Notes under the pieces: generated by a model
Databases searched by the model: none
Told to the model about the DNA's origin: nothing
The model's input: the letters and a program-made list of their open reading frames with translations, nothing else
Source: UBA6016 sp964568395
GTDB lineage: Bacteria; Campylobacterota; Campylobacteria; Campylobacterales; UBA6016
Direction of reading: 5' to 3'
Length of the DNA stretch: 47,882 nt
NCBI GenBank assembly: GCA_964568395.1
Contig: CAZMPN010000015.1
Coordinates: forward strand, 1 to 47,882
Translations under genes and position numbers: made by a program
Shown here: positions 40,895-47,882 of the stretch, piece after piece
Position numbering within the stretch: the stretch's first letter is position 1
Layout of the letters: each line of letters starts with the position of its first letter

Positions 40895-42074
40895 CTTTCA
40901 AGAACTCTTTTATGTTTTTTGCGGCTTGTCTTATTCTCTTCTCGTTTTCTATAAACGCGATTCTCACATACTCGTCGCCATAAGGGCCAAAACCGATTCC
41001 AGGACTTACCGCGACGTTTGCTTCCAGCAGCAGTTTTTTTGAAAACTCCAGGCTTCCAAGGTGTCTATATTTTTCAGGTATCTTCGCCCATGCGAACATA
41101 GAGGCTTTTGGCTTATCTATCTTCCAGCCCGCCTCGTTGAAGCTCTCAACCAGGCACTCCATTCTTTTTTCGTATATCTGCCTAATTTTTTCAACGTCGT
41201 CGGCGCCGTTATTAAGGGCCTCTATGGCCGCCACCTGCACGGAGGTGTGCATGCCGTAGTCGAAGTAGCTTTTTATTTTCGCAAGCGCCCCGACAAGTCT
41301 CTCGTTGCCAACGACAAAACCGACCCTCCAGCCGGCCATGTTGTAGCTTTTCGAGAGAGTAAAAGTCTCTACCGCGACATCTTTTGCCCCCGGTATCTGC
41401 ATGATAGACGGCGTCTTATAGTCGCCAAAAGATATATCCGCATAGGCGATGTCCGAGATGATATAAAATCTCTCTTTTTTTGCGAGCGCCACTAGTTTTT
41501 CGTAAAAATCAAGGTCTACGCAAACGGTGGTCGGATTGTTAGGGAAGTTTACGACTACATATTTCGGTCTTGGGGTGGACTCCATAATGGCTTTTTCTAG
41601 TTTGCTAAAGAAATCGCCGTCTTCAGGGCTTAGCGGCACCCTATTCACATTTCCGCCGCAAAGTACGATACCGTATGTATGTATAGGATAGCTTGGATCC
41701 GGAACTATTGCAAGATCACCCGGGTCTGTTATGGCCATTACGAGGTGCACGTAACCCTCTTTGGAGCCTATAGTTGCTATCGCTTCTTTTTCAGGATCCA
41801 GTATAACGCCGTATTTTCTATCGTACCATTTACAGATCGCCTCTCTGAGCTTGTATATGCCTTTTGAGGCTGAGTATCTGTGCGTTTTTGAACGCTTCAA
41901 TACCTCCACCGCTTTATCCACGATATGCCCGGGCGTATCGCCGTCAGGATTTCCCATACTGAAATCTATTACGTCCTCGCCGGCGTATCTCTGCTGCATT
42001 TTTAGGTCGTTTACTTGTGCAAAGACATACTGCGGCAATCTTTTTATTCTATTAAATTCTATTTCTTCAAACAC
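40887..42074 (-). CDS. class I/II aminotransferase (LL-diaminopimelate aminotransferase-like)
   Basis: A 395-residue PLP-dependent aminotransferase starting at GTG 42074 with AAGGA upstream. The PLP lysine is in TLSKSYNMAGWRVGF near residue 233; VVNFPNNPTTVC and the final RIAFIENEKRIRQA bind substrate carboxylate and cofactor. Similar Campylobacterota proteins are annotated as LL-diaminopimelate or alanine/aspartate aminotransferases; exact specificity cannot be read off. Its coupling to hom suggests aspartate-family amino acid metabolism. Confidence 0.85.
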   Translation of the reverse strand: MFEEIEFNRIKRLPQYVFAQVNDLKMQQRYAGEDVIDFSMGNPDGDTPGHIVDKAVEVLKRSKTHRYSASKGIYKLREAICKWYDRKYGVILDPEKEAIATIGSKEGYVHLVMAITDPGDLAIVPDPSYPIHTYGIVLCGGNVNRVPLSPEDGDFFSKLEKAIMESTPRPKYVVVNFPNNPTTVCVDLDFYEKLVALAKKERFYIISDIAYADISFGDYKTPSIMQIPGAKDVAVETFTLSKSYNMAGWRVGFVVGNERLVGALAKIKSYFDYGMHTSVQVAAIEALNNGADDVEKIRQIYEKRMECLVESFNEAGWKIDKPKASMFAWAKIPEKYRHLGSLEFSKKLLLEANVAVSPGIGFGPYGDEYVRIAFIENEKRIRQAAKNIKEFLKDG

Positions 42075-42097
42075 ACTCTATCCTTTTGAATGTCTAA

Positions 42098-42961
42098 TTA
42101 ATTAGGTTTTTGTTCTGTTTTACCGGAAAGTTTGTTGTACTCTTCTTCGCTAATCTCTTTTAGTTTTCCGTCTTTATAGTGGTATCTCACTTTGGCTCCC
42201 GCCTTTGACTCGATTGTCGTAGCCCCTGCCACGATTTTTACCTGTCTGTGCCCAAGAGCTATTAGCTGCTCCCTGCTGGCGTTAAGCTCCATTTTCTTGT
42301 CGGCAACGGTTTCAAACCATCTGCTTTTGTTGACGTCCATATATCTTATGCCGATCCACACCTTGGTTACCGGCTCTATAAAAAAAGTTTTCTGCGCCGC
42401 GACGGGCGCCGCATTCGCCTGAAGCTTTGAAGCGTTTGCCTCGACGGCCGCTACGCTTTTATTTTGATCGGTTGCGTTTGCCTCGTGCGTAGCGTTGGCG
42501 TCGCTTTTATTTGAATCGAATGAGATGTTAAACGCCATGCTCGCATTGGTCTCGTTAATCTCGTTTTGCAAAGAAGCGGTCTGGTTCGCTTCCGGCGATA
42601 CGGAGTTTTGTTTTAGGTAAATGAAATATCCGCCACCGATAAGCGCGGCTGCCGCAAATATCGCTAATGCGATTTTCGGCGACTTCTTATCCGTATTTTT
42701 TATTGCCTCGGCGTTTAGCTTGTCTATCGTAGGGACTTCCGGCTCTTTTATGCTGTAATATGCGTCAAACTCCCTAACCCACTCCGACAAATCAAGGTCG
42801 AACTCTCTCTCGAGTATCTTTATAAACCCTTTGGCTTTTACCGGATTCAGCTTGTCAAAACGTTTGTTTACGATACTTTCAAGCGTCGACTGCATTATAT
42901 GGGCTTTTGACGCCACAAGCTCGTAATCCAAATTTTTTAGTTCTTCCAAACCTTTTTTCAT
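42098..42961 (-). CDS. RodZ-like bitopic membrane protein with sequon-rich periplasmic linker
   Basis: A 287-residue protein. Residues 1-70 are a helical cytoplasmic domain resembling the RodZ helix-turn-helix (SKAHIMQSTLESIVNKRFDKL), residues 97-116 a single membrane helix, and the remainder is periplasmic. The linker 124-178 is Asn/Ala/Thr-rich with eight D/E-X-N-X-S/T sequons (Asn126, 136, 139, 151, 156, 162, 167, 176); two more are at Asn211 and Asn227 in the beta-rich end. This corresponds to Campylobacter Cj0152c, recalled as an N-glycoprotein. It starts two bases after rlmB. A role with MreB/MreC is inference. Confidence 0.8.
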   Translation of the reverse strand: MKKGLEELKNLDYELVASKAHIMQSTLESIVNKRFDKLNPVKAKGFIKILEREFDLDLSEWVREFDAYYSIKEPEVPTIDKLNAEAIKNTDKKSPKIALAIFAAAALIGGGYFIYLKQNSVSPEANQTASLQNEINETNASMAFNISFDSNKSDANATHEANATDQNKSVAAVEANASKLQANAAPVAAQKTFFIEPVTKVWIGIRYMDVNKSRWFETVADKKMELNASREQLIALGHRQVKIVAGATTIESKAGAKVRYHYKDGKLKEISEEEYNKLSGKTEQKPN

Positions 42962-42963
42962 CG

Positions 42964-43641
42964 CTATCTCATCCTATCGATTAAAATTGCCGCGGCTGTA
43001 GCCACGTTTAGGGAATTGAAATTGTTATGCATTTTTATCGTGACTATTTTATCTGCTTTTTCTAGAACTTTTCTCGGCAGACCCTCGCCCTCGCTACCCA
43101 TCAAAAGTACGACTTTTTGAGGAAACTCTATATTTTTGTTATCTTCGCCGTTCAAACCGGCGGCCACGCTGTAAAATCCGGCCTGTTTTAACTCGTGCAT
43201 CATATCCAAAGGATTTGACACCATGGCTATAGGCATGTCGAATATGGCGCCGCTACTTGCCTTTATGGCGCCTTCTAGGTTAATATTATTTACTTGGCTA
43301 AGAATAATGCCGTCGACACCCAACGCATAGGCGCTTCTGATAATCGAGCCTATATTTCCCATATCCGTTACGCCGACCAAAGCCACTAAAAAACCACACT
43401 TTTTTAGTTTATCGAAAGAGCTAAGCTCTATATCGGATATTTTTGCCAAATAGCCCTGATGGGAGCCGCCTTTAGCCATTGCTTGAGCCTTTTTGGCGTC
43501 GAGCTTCACTATTTTTTTCCCGAGTTTTACTATTTTGCCAAATTCTTTTTTATCAATCTCTTTTGCAAGATAGATTTCTTCAATCAAAGAGGGGTGATTT
43601 TCCAGTAAATGCCAAAAAACTTGCTTGCCGTATATAAACAT
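42964..43641 (-). CDS. rlmB: 23S rRNA 2'-O-ribose methyltransferase (RlmB/TrmH family)
   Basis: A 225-residue SPOUT-fold RNA methyltransferase. The three family motifs are DMGNIGSIIRSAYALG (residues about 93-108), VVLLMGSEGEGLPRKVLE near residue 180 and NNFNSLNVATAAAIL near residue 207; the knotted SAM site is intact. An N-terminal RNA-binding substrate domain precedes. It probably methylates G2251-type positions in 23S rRNA, though a tRNA target is not excluded. The RodZ-like gene follows directly. Confidence 0.9.
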   Translation of the reverse strand: MFIYGKQVFWHLLENHPSLIEEIYLAKEIDKKEFGKIVKLGKKIVKLDAKKAQAMAKGGSHQGYLAKISDIELSSFDKLKKCGFLVALVGVTDMGNIGSIIRSAYALGVDGIILSQVNNINLEGAIKASSGAIFDMPIAMVSNPLDMMHELKQAGFYSVAAGLNGEDNKNIEFPQKVVLLMGSEGEGLPRKVLEKADKIVTIKMHNNFNSLNVATAAAILIDRMR

Positions 43642-43683
43642 AAAAAAATTTTATCAGAAATAATATAAATGAGCGGGCTTGAT

Positions 43684-44511
43684 TTAGGAGTTTTTGCTTA
43701 TTAGTTCTTCGTATATGGTTTTTGGATTTTCGCCTGTAATTTTGGAGATTAGTTTTGCCGCCTGTTTTTTTGGCAAATCGAGCTCCATAATCTCATCTAA
43801 TCCTATTAATAAGCTGTCGCTTTTTTGCCTTCCAAACTTGACGACGACGGCCCATTCGCCTTTTATGGAATGGTTTTTCAAATCTGCGAGAAGCGTTTTT
43901 GGCGTAGCTTTAAAATATTTTTGGTGCATTTTTGTGAGCTCTTTTGCGGCAAAAAGCTCCGCCGATTCATCCACCGATGCGAGCTCCTCCAAAAATTGAA
44001 GTATGCGATGCGGAGCTTCATAGAATACGACCGGGATTTCCGACATAGAGAGTTTTTTTAGCTCGTCTATCCTGGCGTTGCTTTTATGCGGCAAAAAACC
44101 GTAGAAAAGAAACTTGCCGTCCAAAAAACCGCTTGCCGCATATACCGTCAGCGCGGCGCTAGCTCCAGGCAAAACATCATATTTTATGCCGTTTTGCTGG
44201 GCATATTGCGCAAGCAAGGCGCCTGGATCGCTAATGCAAGGCATTCCTGCGTCGCTCATATAGACGCAGTTTTTTTCGAACAGCGACAAATCTATGTTTT
44301 CCAGTATCCGTTCTTCGTTATGGGAGTGCAGAGAATAGAAGGTTTTTTTTGAGATATCGATACCGAATCTCTCTCTTAAGAGGTCGAAAAGTTTTTTAGT
44401 AACCCTCGTGTCTTCGCAAAAGACGATCTGGGCATCTTGTATCGCCTTTACGGCTCTGAAGGTCATATCCTCCAGATTGCCGATCGGCGTGGGTATGAAA
44501 GTAAGAGGCAA
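43684..44511 (-). CDS. rsmI: 16S rRNA 2'-O-ribose C1402 methyltransferase RsmI
   Basis: A 275-residue tetrapyrrole-methylase-fold enzyme that methylates C1402 of 16S rRNA in the decoding centre. FIPTPIGNLEDMTFRAV, FCEDTRVTKKL and MSDAGMPCISDPGALL are family hallmarks. It starts at TTG 44511, four bases after the rpmE stop, without an obvious ribosome-binding site, which suggests translational coupling to rpmE. Length is typical. Confidence 0.95.
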   Translation of the reverse strand: MPLTFIPTPIGNLEDMTFRAVKAIQDAQIVFCEDTRVTKKLFDLLRERFGIDISKKTFYSLHSHNEERILENIDLSLFEKNCVYMSDAGMPCISDPGALLAQYAQQNGIKYDVLPGASAALTVYAASGFLDGKFLFYGFLPHKSNARIDELKKLSMSEIPVVFYEAPHRILQFLEELASVDESAELFAAKELTKMHQKYFKATPKTLLADLKNHSIKGEWAVVVKFGRQKSDSLLIGLDEIMELDLPKKQAAKLISKITGENPKTIYEELISKNS

Positions 44512-44515
44512 AGGG

Positions 44516-44716
44516 TTAGTTCATATTGTATTTTTTCTTGAATTTCTCAACTTTACCCGCGGCGTCGACTAGTTTTTCCTCACCAGTAAAAAATGGGTGG
44601 CATTTGCTGCAAATGTCAACTCTCATTTCCGGTTGAAGCGACTTAGTCGTAAATTCGTTTCCACAAACACAGCTAACTTTACACTCTACATAATTTGGAT
44701 GAATATCTTTTTTCAT
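44516..44716 (-). CDS. rpmE: 50S ribosomal protein L31, zinc-binding type
   Basis: A 66-residue ribosomal protein. It begins MKKDIHPNYVECKVSC and carries the zinc-ribbon cysteines C-x-C...C-x-x-C (CKVSCVC and CSKC), so it is the zinc-containing L31 form rather than the zinc-independent YkgM type. Two promoter-like -10 boxes precede it. AAAGGATAC provides the ribosome-binding site. Confidence 0.97.
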   Translation of the reverse strand: MKKDIHPNYVECKVSCVCGNEFTTKSLQPEMRVDICSKCHPFFTGEEKLVDAAGKVEKFKKKYNMN

Positions 44717-44733
44717 CTTTGTATCCTTTATTT

Positions 44734-44780
44734 ATTATACAAAATAGCTTTTTTACAAAATTAAGGCGCGTATTATACCA
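44734..44780 (-). promoter_or_regulatory. tandem -10 elements upstream of rpmE
   Basis: On the minus strand a perfect extended -10, TGGTATAAT (44772-44780), lies about 60 bases upstream of the ATG, and a second TATAAT (44734-44739) about 20 bases upstream. The first is the better promoter because it leaves a normal leader; the second would give a leader of only about ten bases. Confidence 0.65.
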
Positions 44781-44795
44781 AAAACTTTTAAAAAC

Positions 44796-45467
44796 TTATA
44801 TAATGCCCAATGATGCCGCCGAAACCACCGCCGTTTCGCTTCTTAGGATGTTTTTTGTTCCAAAAGAAAGTATCTTTTTTGCGTTTTTACTTAAAAGCTT
44901 TTTTTCATCTTCGCTAAAGCCGCCTTCCGGCCCCACCAAAAAAATACCTTCTCTTGCTTGCGACGCAGTCTCTCCTCCAAAGTCGAATACGAAAAACTCC
45001 TTTTTGTCCTCGCAAAAATCTTTCAAGCTCTTGTATGTATATATCTCCATTAAATCGCTTCTTCCGCACTGGCAGCAGGAGTTTATAAGGATTCTGTTTA
45101 CCCTATCCATATCTAGCTTGAAATTTTTTTGGCTCCTGTCGGAATAGACGAAATAGAGTTTTGAGACCCCTATCTCGTTTAGCATAGGCAGCGTCTTCTC
45201 TATCGTCTTGGGATCCACAACGCACCATGCGATTTCGTTTGCGGGCATATGGCCATCTTCATCTTTTCTGCTAGATACGAGTCTTAGCGTGGCGTCTTTT
45301 TTCCCGACGTTTTGCGCTTCGTATTCGTATAAAAATCCGTCTTTCAGGTTTCTAAACAAGAAAGTCTCGTCAGCCCTTGAGCGCCTAGCCAAAAAAAGAT
45401 GCCTAAAACTCTCTCCTTCGATTTTCAACAGCTCGCTTCCGCTTTTCTCATCGTATGAAAACACCAC
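44796..45467 (-). CDS. rsmE: 16S rRNA m3U1498 methyltransferase RsmE
   Basis: A 223-residue SPOUT-fold methyltransferase acting on U1498 of 16S rRNA. The SAM-knot motif is FLVGPEGGFSEDEKKLL near residues 170-190, and SFRHLFLARRSRADE belongs to the N-terminal PUA-like domain. I choose GTG 45467, since GGAG lies eight bases upstream and the product then begins VVFSYDEKSG like other RsmE proteins; an earlier in-frame start would add 17 residues. This start overlaps the 5' end of the divergent AAA ATPase frame by 13 bases if that gene uses its first ATG. Confidence 0.92.
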   Translation of the reverse strand: MVFSYDEKSGSELLKIEGESFRHLFLARRSRADETFLFRNLKDGFLYEYEAQNVGKKDATLRLVSSRKDEDGHMPANEIAWCVVDPKTIEKTLPMLNEIGVSKLYFVYSDRSQKNFKLDMDRVNRILINSCCQCGRSDLMEIYTYKSLKDFCEDKKEFFVFDFGGETASQAREGIFLVGPEGGFSEDEKKLLSKNAKKILSFGTKNILRSETAVVSAASLGII

Positions 45468-47272
45468 CTTTAACGCTCCAAAAGAATTTTCTTGTAAAAT
45501 CGTATGCAAAATTAGCAAGTTCAGGAAACAAAAAATTGAAATATCTAGTAGATTTTATCGAAACGGATAATATAGAAAAAACATTTGTACATTCGCAGCT
45601 AAAGTGCGACGTCGAATCTACGATGTTTCTCAAAAATATGACCCAGAAATTTTTAAAAGGCCAAGAGAGCGTGGTCTGCTCCGATATTCTAACGGAGTTA
45701 TTTTCCTCAAAAAATTATAAACATATAGAGAAACTAACTCTGGTCAAAAACCTAATAGAGCTCGGATGGATAACAAACAACGATAATTTCGGACTTCAAA
45801 AAATTGCCGACACATCCCTTTTGGAGCTTTTGAACTCGTCGATTTCGCTCAGCTCGTCTTTTTTGAAGCTTCTCGAAGAAGGGAGCTTCGAGCTCAGTCT
45901 GCCGGACATCAAGCCGTATACGGACCATCTAGAGTATCTTCAGGAGCAGTTTTACAGGATAGACCTATACCAGAAGATAGCGGCGATAAGACACAGCTAT
46001 TCCAGCGATTCGCCGAATATTTCAAGGCTAAAGACGAAACTTAGCGAACTTGAAGCAAGAATAGCGGAAAAAATCAAGCAGACCAAGATACATCTGGAGC
46101 TAGAACACTTCTTCAAGGAAAAACATCTCGGCGACAAAGAGAAGATAATATTTTTGGCGCTCCTAAAAGAGGAGTACTCGGGAGAGGGCGACAACCTAAG
46201 GGAGATGAATACGCTAATCGACCTGGTAAGCTCAGACGACTACGACAGGATCAAAAACAGAAGCCTATTGGAAGACGGCGCCAAACTGATAGAGCACGAA
46301 ATAATAGATTATGAAGAGGTGTTGACGCCTTTTGGCGGGATTAGCCGCTCTTTTTATATAACCGAAGAGATTCTAAAACACATCGTCTATCCTCAAAAAA
46401 AGAAAAAGAAGATCAAGGTAAAACTGGAATCCCTTATGAAAGAGCAGGAACTGTTCGAACTCATCGAACCGAAAACAGCTCTTGACGACGTAGTGCTAAA
46501 TCCAAAGACAAGAGAGATGTTGGATATCGTGCTAAGGCAGCTTGATAAGAATGTTTCAAATCTACTCAAAGACTGGGGTCTAAAAGATAAGAAAACAGGT
46601 GTGGAAGCCAGAATTATATTTCACGGACCTCCTGGAACAGGCAAGACGATGACGGCGCTAAGTCTTTCAAAGTCGCTTAAAAAACAGGTCTTAAGCTTTG
46701 ATTGCAGCAAGATACTCTCTATGTATATAGGCGAGAGCGAGAAGAACGTGCGCAAAATATTCGACACGTATAAAGAGCTCAGAAACAAATCGAAAACAGA
46801 GCCAGTATTGCTACTAAACGAAGCAGACCAGTTTCTATCATCCAGAAGCTCGGCGGCGTTCTCCAGCGCCGACAAGATGCACAACCAAATGCAAAACATT
46901 TTCCTAGAACAGATAGAGAGATTCGACGGCGTCATAATCGCGACAACGAACCTGCTTGAAAATATAGACCAAGCCTTCTCAAGAAGGTTTAACTATAAAA
47001 TAAAATTTGAGAAACCTGATTTGAAACAAAGGGTATCTATATGGACGAAAAGCCTTCCGAAAAACGCCCCTTACTCCGACGATTTTAGTATCGAAGAGCT
47101 GGCGAAACACAACCTTACGGGCGGACAAATAGCGCTTGTGATTAAAAATGCGGCATATAACGCAGCGGCAAAAGAAAAACCGGTTTTGACGATGGAGGAT
47201 TTTGTCGGCGAAATCAAAAAAGAGCTCAGCGGGAGCTTTGATAGCGAGAAATCTATGGGCTTTTTATCATAA
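45455..47272 (+). CDS. AAA ATPase with uncharacterised helical N-terminal region
   Basis: A protein of up to 605 residues. The C-terminal AAA module has Walker A GPPGTGKT (391-398), Walker B VLLLNEAD in which Asn455 replaces the usual metal Asp, sensor 1 IIATTN and an Arg finger region AFSRRF; this NEAD form occurs in COG0464 (SpoVK-like) ATPases. Residues 1-340 are helical, charged and not recognised. ATG 45455 lacks a ribosome-binding site; TTG 45536 has AGGAAAC at good spacing and may be the real start (578 residues), which would also clear the overlap with rsmE. Substrate remodelling is likely; target unknown. Confidence 0.75.
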   Translation: MKTPPLTLQKNFLVKSYAKLASSGNKKLKYLVDFIETDNIEKTFVHSQLKCDVESTMFLKNMTQKFLKGQESVVCSDILTELFSSKNYKHIEKLTLVKNLIELGWITNNDNFGLQKIADTSLLELLNSSISLSSSFLKLLEEGSFELSLPDIKPYTDHLEYLQEQFYRIDLYQKIAAIRHSYSSDSPNISRLKTKLSELEARIAEKIKQTKIHLELEHFFKEKHLGDKEKIIFLALLKEEYSGEGDNLREMNTLIDLVSSDDYDRIKNRSLLEDGAKLIEHEIIDYEEVLTPFGGISRSFYITEEILKHIVYPQKKKKKIKVKLESLMKEQELFELIEPKTALDDVVLNPKTREMLDIVLRQLDKNVSNLLKDWGLKDKKTGVEARIIFHGPPGTGKTMTALSLSKSLKKQVLSFDCSKILSMYIGESEKNVRKIFDTYKELRNKSKTEPVLLLNEADQFLSSRSSAAFSSADKMHNQMQNIFLEQIERFDGVIIATTNLLENIDQAFSRRFNYKIKFEKPDLKQRVSIWTKSLPKNAPYSDDFSIEELAKHNLTGGQIALVIKNAAYNAAAKEKPVLTMEDFVGEIKKELSGSFDSEKSMGFLS

Positions 47273-47333
47273 GAGAACGCGAAAAATTTTGTTACCAAAA
47301 TAAACATAATCTGAACTCTATAGTCGCAGATAT

Positions 47334-47380
47334 GTAACTTTAAGTTACTTATATGCCCTTTTTTAGGTAAAGTTACTTTA
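47334..47380. promoter_or_regulatory. palindrome and half-sites upstream of nuoA
   Basis: A perfect inverted repeat GTAACTT-T-AAGTTAC (47334-47348) is followed by TAAAGTTACTTTA (47368-47380), which repeats the AAGTTACTT core and is itself an inverted repeat (TAAAG-TTA-CTTTA). The two centres are about 33 bases apart, near three helical turns, in the 210-base AAA-nuoA intergenic region. A weak -10 (TATATT, 47394-47399) lies just downstream. This looks like a regulator-binding region for the nuo operon; I do not recognise the motif. Confidence 0.45.
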
Positions 47381-47417
47381 ATTATTATGACGGTATATTT
47401 ACGACCGCTTTAACTAC

Positions 47418-47452
47418 GGGTTTTAAGGGCCTTTTTGAAAGCCCAAAAACCC
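47418..47452 (+). promoter_or_regulatory. strong hairpin in the nuoA leader
   Basis: GGGTTTT (47418-47424) pairs with AAAACCC (47446-47452), and GGGC (47427-47430) with GCCC (47441-47444), giving 11 pairs with a small internal bulge and ten-base loop. It ends 30 bases before the nuoA ATG. No T tract follows, so it is not an intrinsic terminator; it may stabilise or regulate the nuo mRNA. Confidence 0.5.
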
Positions 47453-47482
47453 CTAGAAATAAAACCAAAAAAAGGCTTTGCG

Positions 47483-47872
47483 ATGACTCATTCGGATTTT
47501 GCACATCCGTATTTCGGCGCTTTTATACTGATGGTGTTTACATTTGCCGCTTTTTTCGCGACTACGAATCTAGCGAGATTTGTGAGCCGCCTAATGGCAA
47601 AAAAAGATACGGAAAAACTGAAGCTCTCAATCTATGAGTGCGGACCAGAGGCGAACCTCCAGCCAAACAAGATTTCGGCACAGTTTTATCTGTTTGGTCT
47701 TCTTTTTATTCTTTTCGATATAGAGATAATTTTTATGTTTCCATGGGCGCTAGACTTTAAGCTACTCGGCTGGTTCGGGATGATAGAGATGGCGATATTC
47801 CTCGTCCTTCTTACTATCGGTTTTGTTTACGCATGGAAAAAAGGAGCGCTTCAATGGCACAGCATAAAGTAA
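47483..47872 (+). CDS. nuoA: NADH-quinone oxidoreductase subunit A
   Basis: A 129-residue membrane subunit of respiratory complex I with three helices (about 12-32, 70-92, 97-118). The conserved loop motif YECGPEAN and the following FYLFGLLFILFDIEIIFMFPWA are diagnostic. ATG 47483 is preferred, with AAAAAGG nine bases upstream; an in-frame TTG 48 bases earlier would lie inside the leader hairpin. It overlaps nuoB by 19 bases. Confidence 0.95.
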   Translation: MTHSDFAHPYFGAFILMVFTFAAFFATTNLARFVSRLMAKKDTEKLKLSIYECGPEANLQPNKISAQFYLFGLLFILFDIEIIFMFPWALDFKLLGWFGMIEMAIFLVLLTIGFVYAWKKGALQWHSIK

Positions 47873-47882
47873 ACTACGCGGC
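47854..47882 (+). CDS. nuoB: NADH-quinone oxidoreductase subunit B, 5' end only
   Basis: ATG 47854 follows AAGGAGCG and reads MAQHKVNYA before the window ends. Position directly after nuoA with an overlap, and the short start resembling Campylobacterota NuoB, indicate nuoB, the subunit carrying cluster N2. Only nine codons are visible, so identity rests mostly on context. Confidence 0.75.

Noticed and set aside
47286..47301. ATTTTG-TTAC-CAAAAT stem after the AAA ATPase, considered as a terminator
   Set aside because: Nearly all A-T pairs and no T tract afterwards; too weak to call.
1..47882. Mobile elements, prophage, CRISPR arrays, tRNA or rRNA genes
   Set aside because: I looked through every intergenic gap (largest about 210 bases) and saw no transposase, integrase, repeat-spacer array or cloverleaf-like sequence.

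Overview
The window is a contiguous chromosome segment from a member of the Campylobacterota (formerly Epsilonproteobacteria). Gene order supports this. fabZ-lpxA-clpX-mreB-mreC-carB, DUF507-carA, and the run trxA / YraN / hom / aminotransferase / RodZ-like / rlmB / rsmI / rpmE / rsmE all match blocks known from Campylobacter and relatives (recalled, not searched). Lineage-typical families are also present: a UPF0323 lipoprotein, a FlhX-like FlhB C-terminal fragment, a short TsaC-like protein and HQWRQP-type PAS histidine kinases. A Hox hydrogenase and a large sensory repertoire suggest a free-living or metabolically versatile species rather than a minimal host-restricted one. I cannot assign a genus. 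Coding density is very high: no gene-free stretch exceeds about 210 bases, and I see no tRNA, rRNA, insertion sequence, prophage or CRISPR array.

Layout. 1-3360: start of rpsJ (reading out of the window), a COG1373-type ATPase, rnhB, a small lipoprotein, ribE and flhX-like. 3352-10236: a signalling island with two paralogous PAS histidine kinases transcribed divergently, one followed by two response regulators, one of which carries a degenerate GGDEF domain. 10254-23342: a long leftward series with PPIase, a glutamine amidotransferase, queH, then fabZ-lpxA-clpX-mreBC-carB-tsaC-like-AEC transporter-UPF0323 lipoprotein-ATP-grasp ligase. 23446-25644: a SulP anion transporter fused to STAS and cyclic-nucleotide-binding domains. 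25641-30870: hoxEFUYH plus the maturation protease, encoding a bidirectional NAD-linked [NiFe] hydrogenase. 30952-37458: yaaA, carA, DUF507, a radical SAM protein, purF, dapB, trxB. 37560-45467: trxA, methyltransferase, YraN, SDR, hom, aminotransferase, RodZ-like, rlmB, rsmI, rpmE, rsmE. 45455-47882: a rightward AAA ATPase, then nuoA and the start of nuoB (complex I).

How the genes work together. The fabZ-to-mreC run couples fatty acid/lipid A synthesis to proteolysis and cell shape. hoxEFU (diaphorase), hoxYH (hydrogenase) and hoxW (HoxH C-terminal processing) form one functional unit exchanging electrons between H2 and NAD(P)H. The kinase/regulator island is a phosphorelay whose output is not DNA binding. 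The most interesting observations are: (i) ten acidic N-glycosylation sequons in the RodZ-like membrane protein, eight of them in a 55-residue periplasmic linker; (ii) a lipoprotein/ATP-grasp ligase pair whose lipoprotein ends in a Ser-rich tail with terminal Gly-Gly; (iii) a four-cysteine cluster inserted in the ATPase domain of one kinase; (iv) the Hox operon and its flanking repeats; (v) a palindrome and a strong hairpin upstream of nuoA.
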